Positions 52,438 through 62,504 are shown, counted from the first letter of the stretch. The stretch: 64,000 nucleotides of DNA from Russula earlei (GCA_025769875.1 JAGFNK010000069.1:62001-126000); one strand, 5' to 3'. Notes: generated by a model from the sequence alone, not told the origin. Numbers and translations are program-made.

Positions 52438-52752
52438 ATTTTCATTCTAATTGTAACATGCGCTAGACTCGCGTGTATCGACCTTTCTTTGGGCCTCAAC
52501 AACAACTAGCTGGTATCACCTAGAGCTCCTCACGTCGTGATCATATAATATCCTTTTAGTCATTACATGTACATGTACACCTTATCTTATCTGATTGCTC
52601 TTAGAATGCACGTGCACCTGATTACACACCACACCAAATGAATGCGAGTGGATTGAAGAGCCAAACCACTTCCTCCCTCGGAATGGGAAAAAGTGCAAAA
52701 GTACACAAGCGTACTGTACGCCGCGAGGCCTCTCCTCTTGCACTAGAATAGG

Positions 52753-53148
52753 GTGTTGCTTACGATCTCTCCCTGCCACTGCACGCCACAGAAAAAGACA
52801 ACGAGCAGCAGCACGATCGCGACGCCGACACCGTCGTCGGAGCGCACGCAGGTTGCCGTCGCCACCACCGCCGTGACAGACGCGGCCAACGCGGCCAAAA
52901 AAGCAGCGAAGGTGAAGGCGAAGAGGGGCGGCGCTCGCGTGCGGCGGCGGCCCGGGCAGTCGAGTTTGGCAACGACAACGACGGCAGCGGCGGTGGCGGA
53001 CGCGGAGGGCCCGCATGGGCATGGGCATGGGCAGGGGCAGGGGCATGTGCTCGGCGGAGCGGATTATGTGGATATTCTGATGGGCAGTCGGCGGCGCGAG
53101 CGAGAAGAAGCGATGAAGTTGCCTCGCGATACCGTCCCATCCGAGTAA
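52753..53148 (+). CDS. Hypothetical low-complexity protein
   Basis: An open frame of 131 codons. The first 90 are Ala/Thr/Arg-rich and cross a GGGCAT-type hexamer repeat (PHGHGHGQGQGH). The end, GGADYVDILMGSRRREREEA, then MKLPRDTVPSE and stop at 53148, has balanced coding-like composition and could be the C-terminus of a real gene whose 5' exons I cannot place. No family recognised. A long overlapping frame on the other strand is probably a shadow. Confidence 0.3.
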   Translation: MLLTISPCHCTPQKKTTSSSTIATPTPSSERTQVAVATTAVTDAANAAKKAAKVKAKRGGARVRRRPGQSSLATTTTAAAVADAEGPHGHGHGQGQGHVLGGADYVDILMGSRRREREEAMKLPRDTVPSE

Positions 53149-54383
53149 AGCGCTGCCGCCGCATCCTGCCTACCTCCGCCGCCTTGCGCTTCCCCTCTCC
53201 TCCTCTCTTCCTGGAGGTCGCTTCCTGGAGGGAGGTGAGTGAGGCGATAGGGGCTTGAACCGGGATTGCCGTCATCGGTGGAATAATGGAATGGACTTCG
53301 ACACGAGAGGATGTGGATGGGTGGCTAGGTGTGCATGCAGCTGCGGCGGTGATGTGCTTCATCCATCCATCTCATTAGATCAAAGAGATTAGGTCCTTGA
53401 GCATTTTTTATTTTGGAAGGCAGTCCCCAAATCATGACCCCTCTTCCAATGGGCTGTACCTCAGCGTTGGAGGTACAAAGAAGTGATTCAGTTCTTATTA
53501 ACTAATGTTGGAATCCATCCACATGGCTGACAATTCATCAGGAAACTAGAGAGTGGGAGGCTTATTATTGCCGTTTTAAGCGAGCGCAGTTGGCGGAGCT
53601 TGAAAACCCACAAACAAATTCGTCACAAATATCAATTTCAATAAAACCTGACTCTGCTTAATGAGGGCTAGGGATTTGAGCAATATTTGGTGAAGCTGAA
53701 TGCAGGCAGCCTGCACATCTGTATGAGACAAATTACTCCCCTCAAAATTGCAGACATGGGCTGTGTTGAGACATTTGTTTTGTTTGACCCAAGAGTTATG
53801 TTATTCTCCTTGACTCATGGCGACGCGGCACCAGCCTCCATCGTAGCCTCGCCCACCATCTTCACTTCAGCACTGTCTGCCGTATCGCCAGCATCACCAA
53901 CATGCCAACCACCACTGTCACCTCAGCTTCCCCCACCCTGCCGTCTTAGGACCTGCTGAGCCAGCTGTCATCTCAGTCACTTCTGTCGCCGCCTCAGCTC
54001 TTTGTTCCATCACCACATCACCAGCACCAGCACCAGCACCAGCACTGCCACCCCAGCCATTTTAGCACCAGCCGTACAGCCGTCGTCTCGGAATTTGCCA
54101 GTCATTGCCTCAGCGCCATCCACCGCATCGCCATTATCGCCAGCCGCCACCACCTCAGCCCAAGCTGCCTTTCAGCACCGCCGCATCAGCCCTGCCCTCC
54201 GCCACAACCGTCTCAGCACCCTCTGCGCCTCCGCCTTCGCTTATGTCGCCAACCCTTGCCCCACCACCTGCCGTGTCGCCTCTGGCCCTGCTTGTCATTG
54301 CCACCTATGCCTGCATCTACGAACTCATGCCCATTGATCACCGGTCCTACATTTTCATTTTATTATAAAGATCACGAGTGGCA
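53149..54383. other. Gene-poor, Pro/Ser/Ala low-complexity sequence
   Basis: 1.2 kb without a supported gene. From about 53820 to 54340 it is CCA/TCA/GCC-rich repeat-like sequence that reads as Pro-Ser-Ala-Thr runs in several frames, similar in style to 55.5-56.3 kb. It leads directly into the STRAP pseudogene. Confidence 0.55.
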
Positions 54384-55456
54384 ATGTCAGCCCCGCAAAG
54401 AGCTGTGCCGCTCATCGCGCCAGGTCACACGCGCCCAATAGTCACCCGCCTATCTTTTTCTCCTCTTTTGGATGATGGCACGTACCTGCTTATATTTTGC
54501 TGCAAGGATGGAAACGCAAATGGATCGGGGATCGGATCGGCACCTTCGTCAGACATAAAGGCGCCGTTTGGAGCACCAAGCTCAGTCGTGATGGCTCTTG
54601 CGCAGCCTCTGGCAGTGCAGACTTTACGGCGTACGTCTCTCCATCGTATTTATGTACAAACTGAAGGTGTGCGGTCAGACTCACACCCCAGCTCTGCCCT
54701 GTTCTTTTGCAGTAAAATCCGGGATACGTACAGCGGGCAGATGCTTCACTCATTCCCGCACAATCACATCGTTCGCAGCATCGCGATCTCCCCAGATCCG
54801 TCGGCCAGGCGCTTGCTGACTGGCGGACAAGAAAAGAAGGTCCGAATCTTCGATTTGGGGAAAACGGATGCGGGGCCCGATGTTTTATCCGAGGGCGGTG
54901 GACAATCGCATGACGGCACAGTTGAGAGAGCATCGTGCGGCTCATGAGAATATCGGCGTGAGTGCGGGAGACGACGGGTTTGTCAAGTGAGTGTTCCTCC
55001 CTCCTGATGGTTTTTTTCTGATAGGTTGATCCGTGTGATGAGGTGGATGCATCCGCGCGCCAAGTCACTAAAAATATATTTTCTGACAACCCGATCACCT
55101 CGATGGAACTCTCCTCACCAACATAGCGACTCGTGACGTCTGGAAAGACTGCTAACTTCATTCCCGCACACCCCGCCGAGACACGCACGCCGACTCACAG
55201 CGTCAAGATGCCATACACTCCGCCCTCTGCGTCGGTCCACCCAATTCTCCAAGATCGCTTCGTCACTGGTGCTCGTCCACCGGATCAACGACGAGGAATT
55301 AGAGGTGCTCAAAAGTCATCATCACTGCGTCGAGTACAACCCGGATGAAGAGGTATATGCCAGTGGAAGCGGTGAGTGCAATGATGCCCATCTCGTTCGC
55401 TTTCGACTGAGGAAAATTTCCCACCACATTCTCTGATTCATCAGAGGACGGTATGT
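54384..55456 (+). pseudogene. STRAP-like WD40 pseudogene
   Basis: Remnant of the gene for STRAP/Unrip, a WD40 scaffold conserved in eukaryotes. The ATG at 54384 opens MSAPQRAVPLIAPGHTRPIV and [16 protein letters not shown] deletion near 54515-54540 shifts the frame; the expected sequence resumes one frame over as [19 protein letters not shown] former intron (GTACGT..GCAG) still separates it from the next block, which keeps DTYSGQMLHSFPHNHIVRSI and LLTGGQEKKVRIFDLGKTD. The conserved Lys-Val-Trp before it now reads K-I-R. From about 54920 more small deletions and stops follow. Later scraps are VTSGKTANFIPAHPA (about 55130), HPILQDRFVTG and LKSHHHCVEYNPDEEVYASG, ending at SEDG at 55456, where similarity stops. 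Kept intron positions argue for a DNA-level duplicate rather than a retrocopy. Confidence 0.82.
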
Positions 55457-56712
55457 TGGCCCTCTTTGATTTGATCAACTTGTGCTCACTGACGCCGCCA
55501 ACATGCCAGGACGCACCGCCATCTCAGGAGACATACCGCACGCTGCCTTCCCTGTTGCCTCCCCACTCACTCACGCGCCGTCGGCCATGCGTGCCATCGC
55601 CACCTCAGTTGGAGACGGCCACGGTGTCGTGGCCGAGACACAACGGCAAGAGCAACGTGCAAGTCGGGCTCGCAGCCCACCACCATTTCCTCCACTGCCG
55701 CCGATGCATTGCCCTCTCCCACCGCAGAAGGAACAGCAGCAGCCGCCTCACCGCCTCCCTCGAAACACCGGCTGCAGCCGCAACAACAATTTCAGCACCA
55801 GCAACAATGTCTGACCAAACAGCAACGTGCGACGACCAAGCCGCATGCACCTTCATGCGCGCACCATCCACTTCCCCGTCGACACACATGTTACCCACGC
55901 CTCCGGAGCCACGACGAGCCGCAGCGTGCAACGACGTCGACCGCCACTATCTGTTCTTCTTGCACAACGGAGGACCACCTGGCGCCACTGTGACACACAA
56001 CACCATGTTAGATTGCATCTGCATGTACGCCGCATTCCCCGCCTCATTATCACCCGCGCCGCCCACACCGCCCACGTCTCCTTCGCCGCGACTCGCTGCA
56101 GCGCGCCACGACGTCAGCTGTGTGCACTATTACTTCCTGCCCGACGGAGGACCCCCGATGGCCACAGCCCCAACAACATCACGCGCACGCACGACCTCAA
56201 GCCTCATTCGACCAGGGACTTCAATCCCCTGGGAGGTTTAAGGGAGGATTCCCGCTAGCCTTGGAATCACGCGCACGTCTTGTCATCGCCTCCCCTTTCT
56301 CCTCATGATTCTGCTGTGCCACCTATGCCTTATGCCACCTTCTCGTATGCCATGCCACTGTCTCTTTCTCACGCGTTCTCGACTCCATTTCCTGCTCCCC
56401 TTCCTTTCACCTCGTATTCTCCTTTGTGCTGCCCTGTACATCAAACTCTAGCTAACTTGAAGAATAATACTCTTTCCTGCAATCTCATCTGCCTGCCTGG
56501 AGACACCCTCATTGTTCTCGTGTCCATGTTCCATATTCCAGCTGGGTCTCGCTCCTCCCTCTTTTCTCCTTGGGTGTCCTCTGGGATAACAGGTCAGGTA
56601 ACCAGCCTTGCTAACTCACAATTGTGTCCTCCGGGATCACTACACCGAGACCGTGATGGATGATGGAGGGCAGGGCTCAGGCGGTGGCTGTGGCGGCTGG
56701 TGATGCTAGAGC
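55457..56712. other. Low-complexity, partly duplicated non-coding sequence
   Basis: Pro/Ser/Thr/His-rich in translation, with several overlapping long frames on both strands and no domain. A block at about 55890-55985 recurs in degenerate form at about 56080-56175 (both translate to ...D-x-GGPP.AT-like segments). No gene is supported. Confidence 0.5.
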
Positions 56713-57027
56713 AAAATTCGTGCTGAAATGACTTTTTTTTTGATTCTATATTACAAAATGTATTCGTAGTGCTATGTCGTTTGGACCCGAAAGTTTGTCA
56801 CAAAGTCAGTACTACCATACCACATTCGTGCCCTCCTCTCAATCCAAACCATACGCCACGAGTATCTCCTGTCTATAGGCGCGGTTAGCGAGCTCTTGGT
56901 GCCCACTTCTGGTAGCCACCCTGAAATTTATGTTCATTGTGACCACCTTAAAAATCGCCGTCATCTTCCGACGATCTGGATATGAACGGACGTGAGCGTC
57001 TCAGTATTCGTACACGTGAGAAATCGC

Positions 57028-57289
57028 CTACGTTTGTTTCTTCGAATGTGCATGATTTTCAAGCGCATTTGCCGCGTACCCACCCGCGAGGGCGCCAGCG
57101 AAAACCGCCTTTTTATAAACCCTTTTCTCAAGTGCTGGCTTTGCGTCTTGGCGCTCAGATCTATGAGGTAAAAGAAGTCAACTTCAGCAGGCAACAGGAG
57201 AGGTAAACATACAAAACAAGAGGAGTCGCGAATGTTGGAGCGATGCTGGTGGCGAAACAGAAAATGGCAATAACAGAGGAAGGACGCAT
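57028..57289 (-). CDS. Small secreted prepropeptide, copy A
   Basis: A 69-residue protein from two exons (57289-57213 and 57160-57028) with a 52-base intron (GTATGT..CATAG). Residues 1 to about 22 form a clear signal peptide: MRPSSVIAIFCFATSIAP, then TFATP. A short propeptide ends in EKR (residues 37-39), a Kex2-type Lys-Arg site. This would release a cationic peptide of 30 residues beginning VYKK, with an Ala/Gly-rich centre (AGALAGG) and ending HSKKQT. There is no cysteine in the mature part. A TATAAAG lies about 160 bases upstream of the ATG. Function unknown; secreted effector, signalling peptide or antimicrobial-like roles are all only possibilities. Copy B on the other arm confirms the gene model through shared splice sites. 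Confidence 0.75.
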
Positions 57290-57443
57290 GGTTGCAATAA
57301 TTGCGATCGTGGGTTTAAAACGAAATTCGTCAATTCGTGGTGGTTTGAAATAAAGTGTGGCTTGTTTGTAGGTATCCAGTACCTACGAGTATAAAGAAGT
57401 GAATGGGAGCGCGGCTGGAGAGCAGGTACTCTGGGCATTGGCT

Positions 57444-57450
57444 CTTTATA
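57444..57450 (-). promoter_or_regulatory. TATA box of peptide copy A
   Basis: CTTTATA on the plus strand, i.e. TATAAAG on the minus strand, about 160 bases before the ATG at 57289; conserved with 57969-57975. Confidence 0.5.
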
Positions 57451-57968
57451 CTTTTTGCCGAGTCCCGTCTTTCCGCTATTCATTTATTGCCATCAGCAAA
57501 TGTCCGGATTGGGGTGATTCCAATCCCATCTCTTTTACACAAGTGGTGATGCAAGGAAGTTGCGCGTTGATGCACCTATGATGCACCTACATTTCAAGGC
57601 TATTTGGAGCAGCGAGCGCGCACGCAAAGTCGTCTCACAAGTGGTGATGCAAGGAAGTGGCACGTTGATGCAACTATTGATTGATGGAAGAGGTCTCCGC
57701 TTTGATCGGTCTGAGACGACTTCGCGTGCGCGCTAGCTGCTTCACGTAACGCGTAGGTGCATCACGTGCCCGCATCACCACTTCTGAGACGACTTTGCGT
57801 GCGCGCTCGCTCGCTGCTCCAAATAGCCTTGAAACATAGGTGCATCATAGGTGCATCAACGTGCAACTTCCTTGCATCACCACTTGTGTAAAAGAGATGA
57901 GATTGGAATCACCCCAATCCGGACATTTGCTGATCAATGAATAGCGGAAAGACGGGACTCGGAAAAAG

Positions 57969-57975
57969 TATAAAG
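57969..57975 (+). promoter_or_regulatory. TATA box of peptide copy B
   Basis: TATAAAG 152 bases before the ATG at 58121. The other arm has the mirror copy at 57444-57450 on the minus strand, upstream of copy A. Confidence 0.5.
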
Positions 57976-58120
57976 AGCCAATGCCCAGAGTACCTGCTCT
58001 CCAGCTGCGCTCCCATTCACTGCTTTATACTCGTAGGTACTGGATACCTACAAACAAGCCACACTTTGTTTCAAACCACCACGAATTGACGAGTTTCGTT
58101 TTAAACCCACGATCGCAACC

Positions 58121-58376
58121 ATGCGTCTTTCCTCTGTTATTGCCATTTTCTGTTTCGCCACCAGCATCGCTCCAACTTTCGCGACTCCTCTTGTCTTGTA
58201 TGCTTACCTCTCCTGTTGCCTGCTGAAGTTGACTTCTATTACCTCATAGATCTGAGCGCCAAGACGCAACGCCAGCACATGAGAAAAGGGGAGAGAAAAA
58301 AATAGAACTCGCTGGCGCCGTCGCGGGTGGGGTCACGGCAAAGCAGATTGTAAAGCATTCGAAGAAACAAAAGTAG
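58121..58376 (+). CDS. Small secreted prepropeptide, copy B
   Basis: A 67-residue protein from exons 58121-58197 and 58250-58376; the 52-base intron differs from that of copy A at only two bases. The signal peptide differs at one residue (Leu for Pro at position 3). The propeptide keeps the Lys-Arg site at residues 38-39 with two changes before it. The predicted mature peptide has 28 residues, begins GEKK, keeps AGA-AGG and HSKKQ, but differs at about half of the aligned positions and lacks two codons. Frame, splice sites and stop are all kept. A TATAAAG at 57969-57975 lies about 150 bases upstream. No family recognised. Confidence 0.75.
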
Positions 58377-58891
58377 GCGGTTTCTCACGCGTACGAATAC
58401 TGAGACGCTCACACGTCCGTTCATATCCAGGTCGGAAGATGACGGCGATTATTAAGGTGGTCACAATGAACATAAATTTCAAGGTGGCTACCAGAAGTGG
58501 GCACCAAGAGCTCGCTAACCGCACCTACAGATGGGAGATACTCGTGGCGTATGATTTGGATTGAGAGGAGGGCACGAATGCGGTATGGTAGGACTGACTT
58601 TGTGACAAACTTTCGGCTCCAAATGACGTAGCACTACAACATTGAGATTGCATGAATACATTTAGTAATATAAAATCAAAAAAAAAAAGTTATTTCAGCA
58701 CGAATTTTACGCTTTTGGCTGCTTACCACAAATGCATGTCACGCGCCTTCGCGGTACCCCTACCCGACCGAATCATGCGGGGAAGGGGAGACATGGCTCG
58801 TCGGACACAAACCCTAACGGCGATCGCCATCATAAACCAATCCATATCGCACTATAAACGCAACGACGCTTCCCGCTAACTGACGAGATCG

Positions 58892-59890
58892 TCAATAATC
58901 GTTTTCACACAAGGAGGGCCCCATGCGCAAAAGCAATACATTGAACAAAGTCAGGTTCGTCGCCTCGAGGATCGTCCCATCCGGAAGTGTAGTCAGTTCT
59001 GTACAGCCGAGTCCCGCCAACACCCGTAGAACCACGGCCGAAAGTCGCGATGTCCGCTTTAGAAAAACGGCTTTGGATGGAGGCAGAAGATGGGTCTCTG
59101 GGTCGAAGCTGCGGTTCACGTCAGCACGGAGGGCCGCGGTGTTCAAGCGGGTTCATACCGGGGGACACGACGGCGCGGGCATGGCACGAGTCCAAACAGT
59201 TGGGGACAGGAAAGGACAAAGTCGAAGATTGGTGGAAGGAGGAAGAAGAGTAGCGTCTTGGAAAAGTGACCCTGGATGCCCACAACCGCGAACGCCATGC
59301 CGGTCACATAGCACAGTGTATCTCCAGGAAATGCGTGGGAGGGATACCTGTTCGTCCGTTGCATTGAGATTCGATGAAGAATCAACGGGAGACTTTACGC
59401 ACCAGTTATGGAACAAAAAGCCAAGACAGACACCCAAGAGCGGAAGCACAAAGTACAAACTAAAGAGGTGTCGCTCGACCAACTCAATGCTACCATATGC
59501 CATGCCTGCGCTCCAGACCGACTTCCACTTCCGCACGACTCCCAAGAAGGTGTAATGGAACTCGAAAGCCGGTCGGCTAGGGGAGGTACAGCAGGTCGTT
59601 TAGTTGATGCCAGCAAGGATATGGATGCTATTGGTCGGAAACGTGGAGAGCAGCGACATGTACAGGTAGTACAGAGGACCTACGCTTCCCAAGCATTGGC
59701 AGATCGATCCGAACAGACAAAAGAACACGTACCGAGATTCAGGAGGGAACCCGGAAGGGGAGGGAATCGGTACTACGATGTGGGTGTTACCTTGTCAGCA
59801 TAATAGACCATCAACGGTGGTATCGATGCGATGATAGGAATGGGTATCTTGTCTGATCTGGAGGAGGACGGACGGTGGGAGGGTCACCGG
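58892..59890 (-). pseudogene. ALG7-like pseudogene (UDP-GlcNAc:dolichyl-P GlcNAc-1-P transferase)
   Basis: ALG7/DPAGT1 starts N-glycan precursor synthesis in the ER membrane. The C-terminal part is well kept: RHLFSLYFVLPLLGVCLGFL, then HNW|YPSHAFPGDTLCYVTGMAFA (intron 59395-59355), GHFSKTLLFFLLPPIFDF and CPQLFGLVPCPRRRVPR. A further proper intron leads to FDPETHLLPPSKAVF, LRVLAGLGCTELTTLPDG and EATNLTLFNVLLLRMGP, ending at 58892. Upstream it is broken. KIPIPIIASIPPLMVYYAD (about 59840) begins without the roughly 120 residues that should precede it. The next block, LYYLYMSLLSTFPTNSIHIL then AGIN, runs into a stop, with about 40 bases missing before NDLLYL. At least one more frameshift lies at about 59795. 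Since ALG7 is essential, an intact copy is expected elsewhere. Confidence 0.85.
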
Positions 59891-60198
59891 ATTCGGGGGT
59901 TCCCCGGCCCTTCATGGCAACTTTACATAACTAAATTGCCTTATCTGTCTGGCACCATTATCAAATGAAAAAATCTTTTTGAGCAGCTTGCCGCGAAAAG
60001 GGGTCATGCTGTGCTGTAACGTCCTCTCCTCTCCTCTTAGCTTTTGACTTTTAGCGGTGGGTTGGATGATCAAGAATTGCCATAAAAGGCGATTGGTCGG
60101 CAAGAGAATCGGGGGTTCAATCACGCATTAAATTACACATATAAGCGAGTTAACAGTAGCATAACTACTTACCTTTTTCCCTACCAAATCAAAAACAA
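59891..60198. other. Gap before the transposase, no gene seen
   Basis: About 300 bp between the truncated 5' end of the ALG7 remnant and the transposase start. It may contain the end of the MULE element, but no terminal inverted repeat could be defined because the other end is not in view. Confidence 0.5.
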
Positions 60199-61602
60199 AT
60201 GTTATCCCGTTTCCGATTGGCCGGCGCATCATCCGCCCCATCCGCTCCATCCGCCGCTTCCGGCCCGAGCGCCCCTTGCACGACACAATGTTTAAAGTTC
60301 ACGCATGCCCCTTCAAAGATCATTGCCAATTCTGGAAAGAGGGGAGATTTTAATTATGACCGGGAGCACGGTGGATACCCCATGGAATGGCCGACAGCAG
60401 CCGATTTCGACGCGTGGCGCCGGCAAGAAGAACTGGCTAATGCCATTGAATTGATTACATCCAGCACCGAGCATGGGCAGGGATGGACAAAAAAAGTTTT
60501 CGTCTGTTCCCGCCAACTATCCGGAGGAGCTTCGCGTTATGTAAAGAAGCACCCCAATCGCACACGGAGATCCGAGATCAAGAAGACGGGTTGCCGTTGC
60601 CGAATAGTCATCAAATCATACGCGGACGTGCCTACCATTCTCGGACAATACGCAAGCGAGCATGACCATGAAATTGGAATTGCTAATCTCGCTTACACAC
60701 GAATGTCATGCGTAGCGCGCGATAAAATTAGATCCTTGTTGTCAAGGAAGGTTGATCCACGGGAAATAGTAAGTGTGCATTGAATTTATTTTTAATCGCT
60801 AACCTAATGAATTGAAAGGTACGCGATATTCAGGATTCGTCGCCCAATGGCAGCTGAGACCAATTCATCTCGCTTCGGGATGTGAGCCGCATGGCCCGGG
60901 AAATTGAAGATAACAATATCAGGCTGCATCCAGAGCATGCCATCTCCACCAGGCTCTGGTTGGACAGATTGAGAGATGAAAATACAAATGTATTTTACAA
61001 AGATAGGCTGCACAGTGCCCCATCTCAGTCAAATCTGCAGGAGGATGCATATGTGTTATGCATCCAGACCCCTTTCCAAATGGAGGCATTCCGCCGCCTC
61101 AGGAACGGCTTCATCGGTATTGACGCAACTCATAATATTACTCAATATCCGGACTTTTTATTATTTACCATGATCGCGCGGGATCACTGGGGACATGGTG
61201 CGTAATATTTAGTAAATGTCAATTTAGCGCGCTTACCTTTTCCGGATAGGTGTGCCTGTTGCCTGGATGCTGGCATCCAATGGAACAACGGACACAATTT
61301 CCTTTTTTGTCCGTTGGGTCAGGGATGCCAGTCCGGCTATCCGGCCGTCTATTATTATGACAGATCGTGATGCCATGCAGATTGCCGCCCTCAAGATTGC
61401 TTATCCGGGAAGTCGGATATGGCTTTGCAAATGGCACGTGTTGCGCGCGATGCGATCACACTTCAATACAACCGAATTTCCTGATCTGTGGGATAAGATC
61501 AAGAGATGGGTACATACAGATGATCAGGCCAACTTTCTGCAAATCTGGGAGGAGATCTCCACTGATCCTCAGGTCCCACAAAGTTTTGTGAACTACCTTG
61601 GG
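60199..61602 (+). pseudogene. MULE-type transposase gene, nonsense-mutated and interrupted
   Basis: Transposase of the Mutator-like (MULE) superfamily. Exons: 60199-60768, 60819-61197 and 61250-61602. The N-terminal part holds a FAR1/WRKY-type DNA-binding module (ends TGCRCRIVIKSY, YASEHDHEIG; C and H ligands visible). The DDE core starts FRRLRNGFIGIDATHNITQY (first Asp), continues VPVAWMLASNGTTDTISFFV and IIMTDRDAMQIAALKIAYP (second Asp), and has the typical LCKWHVLRAM. A TGA at 60855-60857 interrupts the second exon where CGA would restore arginine. The reading frame is cut at 61602 by an LTR retrotransposon, so the third acidic residue and the C-terminus are missing from view. Inactive as it stands. 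Confidence 0.85.
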
Positions 61603-62483
61603 TGTTACACCATTTTCCTTTTACGTTTACTTCCTACCTTTTGCTACGGACTGCTTGCTTGCGTACGTCCCTTTACTTACTGATCTTGTGATTTCTTACG
61701 TCTTGTGATCCTTTCTGTGTTATCATGTGATCCATACACGTCCAGGTAACACTGGATTGCTGTTACTTTCCCTTTGTTTGGTTCTCTTTCCATTTATGTT
61801 CACTTCTTAGTTTCGACTGTGCAATGCTGCACACCTACTGTGCAGCACAGTTACTTGGTTCTGACTCATTCGTGGCCTCATTCCTATGACTCCTACTTAT
61901 TATGACTCCTACTATACTAGTAGCACAGTCAAAGCGCAGCTATTGCTGTGCTTCTCCTGTATATATAAGCTCAGTACTTTGTGACCAAAGCCCTAAGCTT
62001 GGTCTCTTGTAGAATCCAACCTACTCTTGTCCAACATATTCGCCTGCAACCCACTTCACTCTCACAAACTTAACTCACAACCACCTCTCCATTTCATCAA
62101 CTCTTAACACACCATCCACCATCTACTCTTCGCCTTTCCCTTCCTTCCCTAAGAGTCTCTCTTCACTCTCCTGAGAAGAGCTCTCCTCCTTTAAGACCTA
62201 CCTTCCTCTACTCTCTCTGCGTTGTTCAAGGTCCCAACGGACTTGAACGCATATAGCTAGTGGAACCAGCCCTAGTCTATCCCATTACAAACTTACCCTA
62301 GCTTCTCAACGGACCGAGTCGTACTAGGAAGGGTCTATTGGCCATAACCTGTTTAGCATAAAACACTTCGACCGCTGCAGGGATCCTTACTCACTATACA
62401 CGGGAACCAGCCCGTTTCTTGAACACATCTCTATCATCGACTTGCTTTCTGCTTGTGAACTGACACGGCTAGTTACCGTGACA
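61603..62483 (+). repeat. 5' LTR
   Basis: Begins TGTTAC and ends GTGACA (imperfect inverted ends, TG..CA). It contains a TATA box at 61960-61968 and the predicted transcript start near 61995. The right edge is inferred from the CA end just before the primer-binding site, since the 3' LTR is out of view. Confidence 0.72.
61960..61968 (+). promoter_or_regulatory. LTR TATA box
   Basis: TATATATAA, 35 bases upstream of the AAGCTTGGTCT segment that pairs with the primer-binding site. Confidence 0.65.
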
Positions 62484-62485
62484 TC

Positions 62486-62497
62486 AGACCAAGCTTA
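62486..62497 (+). other. Self-priming primer-binding site
   Basis: AGACCAAGCTTA is the exact reverse complement of 61994-62005 (TAAGCTTGGTCT), which lies about 35 bases downstream of the LTR TATA box. In Tf1 of fission yeast the first 11 transcript bases fold onto the primer-binding site just after the LTR and serve as primer in place of a tRNA. The spacing and match here follow that pattern. Confidence 0.7.
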
Positions 62498-62504
62498 ACG
62501 TTCC

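Larger units (their letters stand above)
56713..58708. repeat. Two-kilobase inverted repeat carrying two secreted-peptide genes
   Basis: The left arm (about 56713-57654) and the right arm (about 57766-58708) are reverse complements over about 940 bases with scattered differences and small indels, separated by about 110 bases. The outer ends read AAAATTCGTGCTGAAAT (left) and its complement (right); similarity stops there. Each arm carries one copy of a small secreted-peptide gene with its own promoter, transcribed outwards. The central part contains sub-repeats. No transposase is encoded. It could be a mobile cassette or a local inverted duplication. Confidence 0.9.

Noticed and set aside
53820..54340. 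Pro/Ser-rich frames as a possible extensin-like or mucin-like gene
   Set aside because: Several frames are equally open, no signal peptide or splice pattern fits, and the composition is that of a CCA/TCA simple-sequence tract.
55453..56241. A 262-codon plus-strand frame as a gene
   Set aside because: It begins inside the end of the STRAP remnant, is low-complexity, and overlaps equally long frames in other phases.
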